Of a stretch of 64,000 bases of DNA, positions 24,123 through 37,500 are shown in pieces. The DNA lies in NCBI RefSeq assembly GCF_001039355.2, contig NW_019773513.1:896245-960244 (forward strand), given 5' to 3'. The notes below the pieces were generated by a model. It was given only the letters and a program-made list of their open reading frames with translations, made no database searches and was not told where the DNA came from. Position numbers and translations under genes: made by a program. The stretch's first letter is position 1; each line of letters opens with the position of its first letter. This DNA is from Lingula anatina. Taxonomy: Eukaryota; Brachiopoda; Lingulata; Lingulida; Lingulidae.

Positions 24123-27100
24123 ATGGCAAGGAGAAGCTTTATTTGCAGCAAGGCATTATTTGCAGTGCAATATGTAGTCGTTTTCTTTCTTATGACAGGT
24201 AGGTGTATTATAATTAACATTTGTGTTTCAATTAAAGTTAGATGTGAGTACTATTATCCCGTCTGTTTATGTATGGGTTAAGTTTCTAATATAAGTATGT
24301 ATAATAAACCATAGGACAAGGTTTTAAAAAACAAGTCAAACCACCAGTGTGTGTCACTTATATTGAAATCATGCTAGGTGTTACCTGAATAATTTTTATT
24401 TTCAATTTTTGCCTGTTACCTGTATCTTCACCGGCCGGTGTTTATGGTGTAAAAGTTGCTTGTTCAAGGGTTTCTTTTAATTGCCTTCAGGCAGCCATAT
24501 GCAATTGAATTGATGGTAGCTATACATTGTATATCCGTTCCCATGAATTAAAACAGACCCGCACAGGTATATTGCATAAACTGACAAATACAAGATATAA
24601 AACTTCATAATGCAAAAACGAAATTGAATTTAGGCATTTTTGATGATTTTTTAGCTATCAGAGCTATGTGTTTTTCGAATTTTTAGAAATTCAAATGACT
24701 TTTTCCTTCATGAACGATATTTTTCTAATGTTCTTATATCGATATTCTGGTTGAAGTATGATTTTGAACAGTTTAACCACTATCGGTAATTTTACGTGTA
24801 ATTCCATTTGTTTGTGTTCGTATGCAGTACTTTGAAGGTAAACAATGTGTCATTTATAAGATATCCCGTCCGTGGATTTTGCACATAAACAGTGAATATA
24901 CAACGGCGGCTCATTTGTATTGTTGTCGCTTTCTTCAGCCGGCATGACAGATGGACGCTTGATACAAACCAAAACAAGTCAAGTTTTAACTTATATTTAA
25001 AAATACTGAATTACCGGTTTAACAGCGGCGACAGTCAGCGACCTTTGCAGCCCATCGTACCCCCCCCCCTTCCCACCATTATCACTGTCGGCGGCTTGTG
25101 CGCTTGCACATAAAATGTAGACAGCGTAAACTATTAAAGTGACCGTTTTTTAATGGCTATGCGGTAAGTATACGTAACATACCGGTAAGGTACATCCAAA
25201 GCTTAGATGAAAAGAAACCCATGAAAACACTGTTATCATATATGAACTGAAAAATAAATTATATTGAATAAACTGCATTTGGTGTGTAAATGCTTTTATC
25301 GATTCTCTGCTCTAGAATGCCATGGACAAGTCTGTCCACCAGCTTCGAACCCCACTGTGCTGACCGCTCCGGTGATCATAGACCCTTGGCATGGATATGG
25401 CTTGTATTCTCACGACTTGGACTGTCACTGGCAAGTGAACGCCCCGAACGGAGAGGTATGGTCTTTATGGTTATAAATGGGAAAGAAAAATAGGTACCAT
25501 TTGGTTCTTGTGTATCAATCGATAATGGTAGTTATGTTTTATGCCTTTTTCATGTGTTTGTTTGTTTCTGCAAGTGGCACTGGGATGAGCAAGTGTAACT
25601 AGGTATCAAAGTCATTTCAGTCGAGTCGCCTTTCCCATAGGCCCAATAGTCGAATCCTGAAGTGTTCTTTCCTGGAAACTTTTTATTGCTGAAACGCATT
25701 CTTAAGGCCGAGAGAAGCAAAATTAGCTTGGTTGTTATTTCTGAGACATCGAGTATTTTTCAATATGGCCGTCAATGTATGAGAAAGATGGAAAAACCAC
25801 CAGACGTCACTAGATACACTTTATTTAAAGCTTCTTTGAATGTTTATCCTATCAGGAGAGCACAACAGGGCCCCGAACCTCGAGAGCTTCGCTTATGGCG
25901 AGCGTGCTCAGGCATGGCGAGCGTGCGCTTTCCCATATCTCAAAAGCTTCGCAAATCGCGGATCTGCGCTAATGACGAAATCACCATTAGTTTCGAGGCT
26001 GTTATTTGCGGAGATACAAACTAGTCGCAAAGGCCTCTGCGTATGCATAATTCGTCTTTTTTATGTGTCTTTCATGCAATTAAACATGGCGGCAAGTTTG
26101 AGTTGCTAGTCATAATAGCATATAACAAAATCATGGAAGCTTATAAAAGATTGAATCACTCGGTACCTCTGATAGAAAAAATTGCGGTAAACATTCACGT
26201 GAAGAATGCTTAAGTCATGTTTTATTATGCATAAAAATTTCAAAATTAAACATTTCATGAATCATTTTATGTTTTCTGATTAATATAATTCATCTGTATA
26301 GTATATTGATAATAATCATAAATTTTCTACACAAAATGAAAAAGAAGAAACAAAGCATTCGATCGCACCGTGACCTTCCTCAATGTCTATGTGAGAAAGA
26401 ACACTTCTTACCAATGCGTCAGTAATTGTGTCAGTCCAAGCTTCGCTCATTTATTTATTTATTTATTTATTTTTGACATTTTATTGGTGTCAAACACTTC
26501 AAATATCAGTATTTGTAATTATGATATTCCTATAAACAAAAACAACCTTTTGATTAGCGTCATGGTGAAAAAAAATTACATTTTGTGATATTGTGTTACG
26601 ATGTCTTCACTTTATGCGGCAATCGAATTTTAGTAGAGTTTGAGGTTATAATTGCGTTGCGTTTGCTAAGGCTTCGAGATAGCAGGTGGGTGCAATCGCA
26701 CTCTCAAATAGCGCGGAATCGCCATGTTCGCGCCCGTGCGCAACAGCGAGGCTTTCGAGATACGGGGCCAGGACTAGTGCACTGAAGCGAGTAACTTTTA
26801 GCAAAAAAATCAAAATTGCCGTCAAAACATATGGCAGAAGGTAAAAAGGGTGCAGAATTAGTCTGATTTTTGCATATTTAGTCAAATTAAAAGCATATCC
26901 GCTTTTAATATTTATGTTGTAGAACTTACATAATGGCTATGTGATAACATCTCAAACAATTATGGTAAAGTGTTGCATTGCAGTGGTTATGCAGTGGTAA
27001 ACTAGCCAATCATATTTATTGGACTTGTAGCATTGGATCATTTGCATATCTGGTACTATAATAAAGAGCTGCACAGGTAGTGCAGTGGTTAGTTATTGTT

Positions 27101-30100
27101 CACTTGTGTTAGAGTTGCTTACTTCAGGTGTCCAGGTAGACTTCAGCAGATCTTATTGCTTTGTAAAAATACCAAAATATTCAGTGTGCTACAATGTTCA
27201 TTATCATATTTTGTTTGTCATGACCCAATATGCTCAGAAAAAGTTTATCTGACATTCCACTAAGGAGTGGTTGAGGATATCAGCCCCCAAGAGTCTGTTT
27301 ATACCACTCCCATAGGTCCAATAGTCGAATAGGTATTATCTTATTCCTTGTAATTTTTTTAAGAATTGAATTCTTTGGGGCTACAAAGGCCAATTTAATT
27401 TGGCCTTTCTTGTCATTTGCTACTTCTGGGACATTGATTAATTTTCAAAATTCAAGATGGCCGCCAATAACAGAAAATTCCATTGTAATATCTTTATATT
27501 AAAAATAAATAATTATGTGAAATAGCAAAGAGTCATGTTCAAAGTGCATGGTATTCTGCATTTTACATAACCGCTAAAACACATTGGAAAGGAAAAAAGG
27601 AAGTAAAATTACGTTTGGCATGATAATCTCATCTCTTTATTTCATGGCAAGTTGTACTAGTAAGGTACAGTTTTACTAAGATTCCATAGAAGAGTGCCGT
27701 TGACATGATTGACGGTAACGTTTTTTTCTTATAGAGGTTCAGTCTGAAGGGAATTTTTTCAAAGGTCAACGGGGGTTTCTGCAGGATTTGGAGTGCAAGG
27801 AATCCAAAATGTTAATCTGAAATTAACGTCATTTACCGTGAGTCCAACCAAATTCGTCGGGGAGGGGGGGGTAAATTAATAATAAATATATTTAACTATT
27901 ATCAGAATATTAACCTTATTTTACATCTTTATAATAGCTATGTTCAGTATGTAAATAAATTTTAGCTTTAAATCCCTTTCTTTTATTGAAATTAGCACGT
28001 TTCAGAAAAACTCTTGTTCCAAATCACATCAGCTGTATATTACAGCACTACGAATTTGTGTTATCACTGCACTTTTTCACTTTAAATTACATAGAGTCAA
28101 TAAACAAAACATATTACACATCTTTTGGTTATGTGCTGACAGTCATTAAAACATTATGTTTTGGAGGCTTTTTTTATTAAAATGACTTGCAGAAAGGTAA
28201 TAAACGATCACAGTTAGCATGGATGTATACTAGCACATAAACATGCAATGATGAACGACGGACTAGAGAAAACATATTTTTAAAAGTTGGGCTCTTGCTA
28301 TTCATGTAACAAATTGACGGTCATCTTGAATTCTGAAAAATTATAAGTCCAGTACGTATCGACTGTCATGGAAAGTCAAGCTTAATCGGCTTTTCTCAGT
28401 TTTGGTGTCCAAATGATATAATTTCTTTTTAAAAAGTAACATAGAAGGCTTCAAATATGACGCTCGTGGGTGTGACAAAAAGAACTCCCTCGAGAGTATC
28501 TGAGAGCTTAGGATCATAGATAACAAAATATCATAAAGAGCATTAAAATTAAATGAGGGTATGCCTTAAATAAGACTAAATATGCACAAAAACTAAACTA
28601 ATTTTGCAGCTTTTTTAATTTAAAAAAAGTTAAGCGCTTTAAATAGTGTATTTGCTAGTTCTGTTGTTCTTTTCTGATAGGGTAAACGTTTAAAGAAGCT
28701 GTAAATAAAGAATATCTTGCGACTTATGGTCTTTTTTCTATTTTTTCTCATTAATTGACGGCCATATTGAAATATGTTCAATGTCATGGGAATATCAACC
28801 AAGCTAACTTTGCTTCTCTCGGCCAGAAAAATACGCTTCAGCAAAAAAGTTTACAGGCAAAAAACATTGCGGTGTTAGCGTATTGGCTACTCGATTATTT
28901 CTTGAAAGCGATGATTTTATACAGAGGGCCTCGTTGCCCTATCCATGTCATGCCAGGTTAGGGTCTGTTTAAATATTGTACTTGATGTAGAAGGGTTTAA
29001 AAAGGACTGGCGGTGGACAGACATGGGGAGTTGGCAGGGGGAATAATATTTGTTTTGTCGATGTATTTACTTGATCTGCGAACTTGTTATCAACTCTCAC
29101 ACATTCTGCTATGCTTAACGTCTTTAATTTCAGGTTTTGGAGTACAAAGTCGAGTCTTTGAGCGTGGAAGATAGCCCAAACTGCACATACGACTATCTTA
29201 GGTTAACGGATGGTTCTGGCGATTTCCAAACATTTTGCGGATTTACACGAACCGTTGGTACCTTATACAGTCCAATTTACATCCATTTTCACAGCGATGA
29301 TTCTGTTGCTTTTTATGGATTTACACTTGTAATTACGCCTGGTGAGTGCCCCCTTCCACTTCTCTCTCTTTCTCTCAGTACACTTTTCGTGAGTGTGATT
29401 CCTTCCATGTTATAAACAGTGACTTTTAATTTTATATTGAGTCCCTGTGCAAATTACCCAGTTAAATTCAATTGCATATAAATAAATTAATTAATTAATT
29501 AATTTAATGAATATTGATGGAGTGAGACCGTGAACGTTAACGATGAAGCCTGTTCAGTAGTTTGTTTAGGACTTTAAAAGATTTTGGTTATATTATCCAT
29601 TGTAAGGCGCCTTCAGGTAGTATGTAAGGCGCGAAATAAGAAACTTAGTATTACATTATTATTATTATTATTAGTTAAATGTTCACTTAAAATTGAAAGT
29701 AAAGGACACACAAGCACATTTCAATCACTTAAAGTTTTCACTCACACACACACATCTGAAGAAGCAAAAACGTTTTGAAATAAAGAGTTTGGTTTTCGCA
29801 ATTTTAGTGACTACCGCATTATTGTCCACATCACCGTCGACTATGTCTACAGTTGATTACATGATCCAAGATGTTCAACGAACTGCCTTTTTGGTATCAA
29901 CACATGTTTCACTTCCAAACCTGGCCACGGGTTCTGAGACGGCTATACCAACGGAGTCAAGCACATTCACTCCTTCACAAACTGAACAGCAGTCTACAGC
30001 ACCACCAAACGTCATCCCCTCAAGCTTTATCTCAATCCGGAGTGGGCAACTATCTTTAGCTACTGGCGCTTCCGGCTCATTTCAGACGACACAACCTAAT

Positions 30101-30773
30101 TCAGCCCCAGTATCATCCGAAACGATTCAACCATCCTTCAGTTCAGTGCAGTTCCTATCAGGGCAATCAGCAACAAGTCTGTCTATAAAGCCGAGCAATG
30201 TCATTTCCATTGCCACTACCAAGAGCAGCACTGAGGAAACTGCCAGCCAATCCAGACAAAAGGTTAAAGAAGAAGAGGCAAGAAAGTTGGCGGCTACTGC
30301 TGGCGGGGTTACAGCAGGAGTCATAGCTGTTGTAGTCATTGTAACACTGGGAGTGGTTTTGGTCATCAAATGGTATGTTAATAAATTTATTGCCATATCA
30401 GATGTTTTGATTTTCGATCCCTCTGCATTTCACACCAAGGTGTCAGTCCATAAACACCTTTATTCATTTATTTATTTTTCTTTCCCATCGATTTGCATTC
30501 AGAGTAAAATCATTAAAATCTTGTATTTCATTCTGTGGGGCGTGGTAAATATAACATCAAAACTAAACAAAAGTTGAAGTAGTTTCATTTCTTGGTTTTG
30601 GCGATGTTTAATTTATCATTTTGTAATTGGACACATTATTTCTCTCTTCAATATTATTTTCAATTTTTGTTTTGATATATTGTATGGAAATTATTATTCA
30701 TATCACCAATTTGTCTTTCAGGAAAGGACGCCAGACTACCACCGTCCACGTAATTTCTAACCGTGCAAACTGA
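24123..30773 (+). CDS. CUB gene A: single-pass membrane protein with CUB domain and mucin-like stalk
   Basis: Exons 24123-24198, 25316-25455, 29134-29341, 29808-30372 and 30722-30773, all GT-AG with matching phases, give 346 residues. A signal peptide (AVQYVVVFFLMT) is followed by one CUB domain split over exons 2-3, with the usual four Cys (first in CHGQVC, then DCHWQV, NCTYDYLRL, FCGF) and acidic residues of a calcium-binding CUB (YDYL, SDDS). Exon 4 encodes ~150 residues rich in Ser, Thr, Pro and Gln, a likely O-glycosylated stalk, then a charged KEEEARK and a membrane span (GVTAGVIAVVVIVTLGVVLV). The cytoplasmic tail is short (KWKGRQ...VISNRAN). A type I cell-surface protein is predicted. 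The ligand is unknown, since CUB domains serve adhesion, complement-like and developmental roles. The 3.7-kb second intron is full of repeats. Confidence 0.8.
25634..25795. repeat. interspersed repeat family, copies in CUB gene A intron 2
   Basis: The block with CCAATAGTCGAAT, GGCCGAGAGAAGCAAA and TTTCAATATGGCCGTCAAT is found here, more divergently at 27310-27470, and inverted at 28740-28860. Copies are 120-160 bp. No coding capacity recognised. Confidence 0.6.
28925..29872. repeat. inverted-repeat arm 1
   Basis: About 950 bases that match 32174-33109 in reverse complement at roughly 90-95% identity by eye. It includes CUB exon 3, intron 3 and the first ~65 bases of exon 4 of gene A. The homology ends within exon 4, just after the ATGATCCAAGAT sequence. 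Confidence 0.85.
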
Positions 30774-32159
30774 ACCATGTAATGTTATTCCCTGCTAAAA
30801 GCACGATCTCGTGACGGTAAATTTTCTCCGATTCCAAAATGAGAATTTTGCTACCGAAGTTGCATGCAACTCACAATACAAAGTTATGCAGTTTGAGCGA
30901 CCAGATGTCACGTGTGCAATATTTGAAAAACACCAGGACCTAGATTTACAATTGAGTTTTCGGCGAAAATGCAAAAGGCGACTTTTCAGCGTACCCGCGA
31001 AGCGAAATTTTAGTGAGAAACTAACAAAAGCAAGTGTATATATTAGTAGGCAGACATGTTATTACATATGAAATGGTCTTTCTCACTATACCACTTCTTC
31101 ATATATTTCTTGCGCACAAATAGAAAATACTGTGTAAATACTGTGTAGCGCTTAATAGCTCTTGGAAAAAATCTCATTAAATACACTAGAACTATTGATC
31201 ACAAAACAACTGATCTCTTCATGTGCATGTATATGAACGAGTTATTGTTGTCACAGGAATATAGGAGAGGAAATTTGTTTTCCTATTTTTACTAACCGTT
31301 TATGTACAATACTGAAACATGTAAAAGTCAATTTTGTAATTTCCATGTCTCCATGCGTGTTTATGGAATGCGCTGAAGGTATACATATTGATTGATAATA
31401 ACATGATCAAGCTGCTTGCATTGACATTCCCCTTGTTGCGACAAAAAATCACATTTGTATTGCGTAGTATTAACGATTATCGAAATATTTTATCTTAATT
31501 GTATTCCAAATATGGTTGCAAAGCCTAGTACCAAGTGGAAGAAAAATCCGATCATTTATTTTCCAGTCATTGAATGGAAATAAGATAATATTTTAAAATA
31601 TATTTCATTGATGTGCAATTATACCAAACAAGTATATGTTACATATTTTATCATTATTTAAAAAAATGAATTTGATCTAACGTCCTACAAACAAATATAT
31701 TGTTTTTTAGTTTCGCCTCCTCACAAGAATGCCATGAAGGTAAAATAATACAACTAGAAACTTAAACGAACGTTAAAATTTAAAAACGGGCCCGTTTACA
31801 CAAACCAAATTTACCCAGAGTAGACATTTTCCAGCATAGATTAGAATATCGTTCGTATCATCACGTGAGAACTGGATATAATGCCCACTGCATTGGTTTG
31901 GTGACAACCCTAATCTCGTCACGTTGAAGGGGTCTCCTATGTGCAACGGCAATATAAATGGCTATAAACACACTTTTGATGGTCCCAGGAGACAAAATTA
32001 CGGAGTAATTAGTGAAACGTGCGGTTTATCTTGCATATATGCCGCAAATATCATCAAGTATACGTGCTGTGGAAACTCGTTCGTTGGTTCATATATTTAA
32101 ACAGATCTATTGGCCATCTTTCTGCAGTTTAAACCTGTCATTCTGTAATGTTTTGCTCA

Positions 32160-34519
32160 CTATATATAAAGCAGATCTTGGATCATGTAATCAACTGTAG
32201 ACATAGTCGACGGTGTTGTGGATAATAATGCGGTAGTCACTAAAATTGCGAAAACCAAACTCTTTATTTCAAAACGTTTTTGCTTCTTCAAATATGTGTG
32301 TGAGTGGAAACTTTAAGTGATTGAAATGTGCTTGTGTGTCCTTTACTTTCAATTTTGAGTAAACATTTAACTAATAATAATAATGTTATACTAAGTTTCT
32401 TATTTCGCGCCTTACATACTACCTGAAGGCGCCTTACAATGGATAATAAAACCAAAATCCTTAAAATTCCTAAACAAACTACTGAACAAGCTTCATCGTT
32501 AACGTTCGAGGTCTCACTCCATCAGTATTAATTTAATTTATTTATTTATTTATATGCGATTGAATTGAACTGGGTAATTTGCACAGGGACTCGATATAAA
32601 ACAAAAGTCACTGTTTATAATATGGAAGGAATCACACTCACGAAAAGTGTACAGAGAGAAAGAGAAAGAAGTGGGAGGGGGCACTCACCGGGCGTAATTA
32701 CAAGTGTAAATCCAAATCCAACAACAGAATCATCGCTGTGAAAATGGATGTAAATTGGACTGTATAAGGTACCAGTGGCTGGTGTATTTCCGCAAAATGT
32801 GTGGAATTCGCCAGAAACATCCGTTAGCCTAAGATAGTCGTATCTGCAGCTTGGGTCATCTTCCACGCCCAAAAATTCGATTTTGTACTCTAAAACCTGA
32901 AATTAAAGACGTAAAGCATAGCAGTATGCATATGTGTAAGAGTTGATAATAAGTTCGCAGATCAAGTAAATACATCGACAAAACAAATATTTTCCCCCTG
33001 CCAACTCCCCATGTCTATCCACCGCCAGTCCTTTTAATCCCTTCTGCATCAAGTACAATATTAAAACAGACTCTAACCTGGCATGACAGGGATAGGGCCA
33101 CGAGGCCTCATAGATGTCCACCATATCTTAAGGACCGTCATGTAAAATTTATCATGAAGCTTTTCATCTGCAGCTGAAATCGGAACATTGCCTAACAGTC
33201 TCGCTCTCTAATATTGCCATAAATGGATGGTAATTTGAACTGCACTACAGGACATCGAACAAATATGACAACAAGAAGCGTGAGACGCACCTACAGAAGG
33301 TCTCCCAGTATACTGTATTCTGTCGGAGCAATACTGTAATATCACCTCCTTAAGGAATAACTTTGGTACCTACCTTCCTCAACATAATTATGATTTTAAA
33401 ATATAAACTGGACCTAGGAATAGGAACTGACTAGATAAAAATTGAATAAACATGCGTGCAGGAAGGAAACTAGAAATAATAGTAAACTCGACAGAGGTCC
33501 AATTTACCACTGTTAGTGATTCGTGCACAGTAACCGTATGGTAGCCATTTTATTCTATGGTATTTGTAACTAGAATTTAAAGACCATACCTCTCCGTTTG
33601 GGGCGTTCACTTGCCAGTGACAGTCCAAGTTGTTAGAATACGTGTCATTTCCAGGCCAGGGGTCTAAGGTCACTGGAGCGGTCAGCACACTGGGGTTCGA
33701 AAAAGGTGGACAAATTTGCCCTTGGGATCCTGGAGTAGAAAATCGATAAAAACAATTTTAAAACAAGCCACTTGTGAAATAAAATGGTTGCTTTAAAACT
33801 AACGAAAAACAATTTCTAATTTCTCTCATGCTCACAATTATCTCCGTCATTGATAATTTGTCAGCATATGTGGTCGTAAGGGTAACGTTTGTCAATGTAT
33901 GATTATTGTAACAGCACCGTATATGAGTGTATGAGTAGCGCACGGGAGCGACTGATGCCGTATGTATGCGCATTCGGAGAGGGACATTGTGCCATACCTT
34001 TAACTACAGCGTATTTGCCATACACTTAGCGTAACCCTAGCGTTTGTAAATATTCTGAACACGCAAGAAATATTTTATCTCCCTCTGCATATATTCGCTA
34101 AGGTACACCAACGATTACCTGCGAACTAGAAACGTACGAGACGTACGTCTATTGAACACTTTTGATTGTCTACGTATGAGCTGTTTTTTCTCATAATTTC
34201 GTATGAAAAAGTGTGACGGGACATTTATGTGGAGAAAATAAATGAAAAATTAGGCAGGTGACATCTTGTGGGAATTTATTATACCGATAATTTAATTTGA
34301 CGTAAAAACATCCTCCTTTACATTGGTTTACGAAGCTAAGAGAAATATATGAATACCCAAAAATATATATATATTCATGTATCTACTTAGTCACTTACTA
34401 CATGTATGAACCGCCCATTTAATTAGAATTGACTCACCTGTCATTAGAAAGAAAACAACAATATATTCCACTGCAAAGAAGGCCTCATTGTAAATTGAAC
34501 TCTTCTTTGTCACCTCCAT
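32160..34519 (-). CDS. CUB gene B: inverted, truncated copy predicted to be secreted
   Basis: Minus-strand exons 34438-34519, 33590-33729, 32689-32896 and 32160-32239 splice in the same phases as gene A and keep exon 2 (140 nt) and exon 3 (208 nt) at identical lengths. The signal peptide (EYIVVFFLMT) and complete CUB are intact: CPP, DCHWQV, SCRYDYLRL, FCGN, SDDS. Exon 4 follows gene A for ~21 codons, then at the duplication breakpoint reads five new residues (LLYI after QD) and a TAG. The stalk, membrane span and tail are absent, leaving 169 residues. A soluble CUB protein is expected if it is expressed. The TATA box of gene A is degraded here. Whether it is transcribed cannot be told from sequence, but the open frame and splice sites are preserved. 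Confidence 0.65.
32174..33109. repeat. inverted-repeat arm 2
   Basis: Reverse-complement partner of 28925-29872, separated from it by a 2.3-kb spacer. It carries exon 3 and the start of exon 4 of copy B. Beyond this arm the relationship continues as patches: exon 2 at 33590-33729, the first exon at 34438-34519, and flank near 34940-34990. Confidence 0.85.
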
Positions 34520-37500
34520 GTTGGCTGTTGTTTCACTGGGTACGAAACGCTGCTGACCCAATCAACACTATGTGTATTTCGGAATTTGTAGGAACACCGT
34601 CCAAGATACATAATTTATTTTGTTTACTGTATGAAGCTGGGCCATCAGATAGCCGACTTTTGTGGTCACCTCTCAATGCAGTGTGACAACGATTTCTGCC
34701 GGCTTCTGCATCAATCATATTCAAAACCTCATTACTTGAGTGATTTTAGAGTTAATTTTCTCATTTAGACACCTCTCCAAATGACCACCTTTGTAACTGA
34801 TCTGTAAATAGATAATAAATCATTCAGTGTTTTTTTTTTCTTTTTCAAAATCGATCAGCTTAAACCATAGCGATATGCAGGACATTTTGACATCCCATAC
34901 ATTTTGATATACATTGCAACGTAAAAATGGTTTTTGCAGCAGCTTACCAGGTTAACAGGCAGTTTCCCATAGTTTACAGTATTACATTGTAGAGTCAAAG
35001 ATTTACACCTTCAGCGTAGCCTATTCCAATTGGAGAAATCCACTATCATGTACAGACGTTTGGGGGACGCTCCCTCTACCAGGGCGGCAGATATTACAGG
35101 CACATTTTCCACCAGCCACAGTTACAAGATTGACCACATTTAGCCAAAGACATTATCCGTGAATATCTAGTAAAATAATAATAAGTGGACCTGGAAGTGG
35201 GTACTCGTACGCTACCCATACGTTATACGATCTCACACAAGTTACTCATAGACTCCTATATGCGGTACAGCCACGCTGAGCATTATGCAATGCTCATACG
35301 CTCATACACTGTACCCATACGCTACTCATACGTTAATATACGCCTCACTTACTATGCCAGACGTTGATATTTACTTGAACAGTATTTTACATTGCAAAAC
35401 TTGAATCTTATACGAGTGTCAAAGACGCAGATATGGCGCATGTAACCTGGCGTGAGGCAAAGGTATATATAGGTGGTGAGATTTGGACTTGGGAGAGAAG
35501 TTTCCAAGGGGGTGGGAAACCAATAAATCTAACTGCCTGTTCTGTGTTTCCTTGCGGAATTTCCAGACGGAAAACCAGCGCTAAGTCTACACGAACGATG
35601 ACCAAGAAAAACGTGTGTGATGGCGTTATATTAGTTTGAATATTAGATTTTTGATGTCATTACAGGATGTTTATTCCTGGCGGTCCAAGGCAGAGTAACA
35701 CAGAAGACAATGCCATCAAACGTCTACAAGGTGGCGGCAAAACCGAAAAGTGTCTTGAGATATCTTAATATGTAACACCCTGTTTTTATTTCATGAAGTT
35801 TTTTCCTTGCAGACCTCGGACGTCAGCGATCACCATCTCAGAACTGCAGCTTCGGAAAAACGAGACTTTGGCTGCTTTCGTTTTACTCGAATAAGAGAAA
35901 GCAAAGATTTAACTAAAAATCGCTCTTTAAAAGTTTTAAAGCCGATTAACAGTACTGACCAAACTAAGATCCCTGAGTAAGTGTTCTGGAATTTAATTCA
36001 TTTTGTTCGTGTCTGAGAAGAGAATTTGTAATTGGGAAAAAGTGAGTAAAAAAACTAAACGGAGTCGGTGGTATCGGTTTTCGTTCTGGTACCGGTGTAA
36101 CGTAACAGAGTTAAGTTGATTGCAATTTAGCAAATATCCCTTGGGAGATAGACCGATCCACAGCTAGTACGATAGGGTCTGGGAATGGTCCCTAACGAGT
36201 TATGTTGTACATGTATCAACTGCAACGGAAGGCTAGAGTAAAGGCAGATCGAATATGAGAACAAAACGCCGAAGAACAAGACCAGTGTTCATTTTCAAAC
36301 ACATATATATATATATATTATTTAACGTTCACTTGATTCATGATAATGAGTCATGAACAACACACGAAGAGCTAAAATAAATAATTGTAAAAAGTTAATA
36401 CATAAAGTAACCGTTATAACTAAATGGAGGGCGAACTTTCTGTTACCTGGGCCCTCAGTTTCGTTACACCTGTTCCAGTGCCATGTAGGCCTACTTGAGA
36501 GCCCCAGGTAATAAAGGGTCTGGCTCCCATTGTTGTGAACAGGTAAGCCCTTAGAACTACGTAACAAAATATTCCAAAATATATATAGATGAAAATTTAT
36601 TTCTCAAATGTGACTTTTTCAAAGAGTCCAATTCCACAGTTCCTGATTGCACAATTTGAGCGAGCCCCAGTTTCAATCGCTGTATATGTGATATCCAAGC
36701 GTTTTTTATGTCTCTCTGCTTTCTGGTTTCCGTTTATTATACCGTTATGTTTGTACCAGTGACATGGCTCCAGTCTCTGTATGTACATTTGTTTTGAAAT
36801 AAAACATTTGAAGCAAATCTAATGATAAAACTACGATCGATTTCGATGTGTGCAGAAGAAAACAAGATGATAAAACGAGGTTGAAGCGCCAGCACTTAAT
36901 AGTTTTTTTGTTTTTTTTTTTTAATCTAAGAAAAAAGATCTATAAGTTCTACACAATATAATTCATACATGGAGTAAACGTATGGTAAATTATTAAATAT
37001 GTCAAGAAAAATAAAATGCACTTTACAATATCTTTTCAAAATGTTATAGTCTGGAAAGTATTATATATATATATATATATGTTAAGCAAAAAAATAGATT
37101 CAAAATTAAACCTTGTATAACAATTATTAAAGGAAAGGAGGTGCATTTGATATCAAAATGTAAAATTTTTTAACAAATCATGAACTACATTTTGACGACA
37201 CAGTTGCGGAAGGGTGCTCATGGGGGTCCTGACCCCCTTTCGGTTTCTGTAAAAAAATCACACTGATATTCCCCTCTTGGAATTAGGATTTTGTCAAGCT
37301 GATTCATAGTTCTTAACAGTTCTAAATACCACTGTTTGCCCTCCAAAACACCCCAAAGGGTCTGAGGGTCGGCTCCGCATCAGAGGCCTGTCATTCCTAA
37401 AAAGTGGGACCCCCCTTTAAATAATCCTGGATCCGCCAAACACCAAACAAAATACATGTAACCCCTAAAAACGAGCCTAAATGGCGTTTTGAATTATAAA

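Noticed and set aside
26980-27130. tRNA-like GTAGTGCAGTGGTTAG
   Set aside because: An A-box-like stretch without a B box or cloverleaf.
29693-29807. Upstream ATG and open frame continuous with CUB exon 4
   Set aside because: Intron 3 sequence that happens to be open; the TTTTAG acceptor at 29807 and the matching structure in copy B define the exon start.
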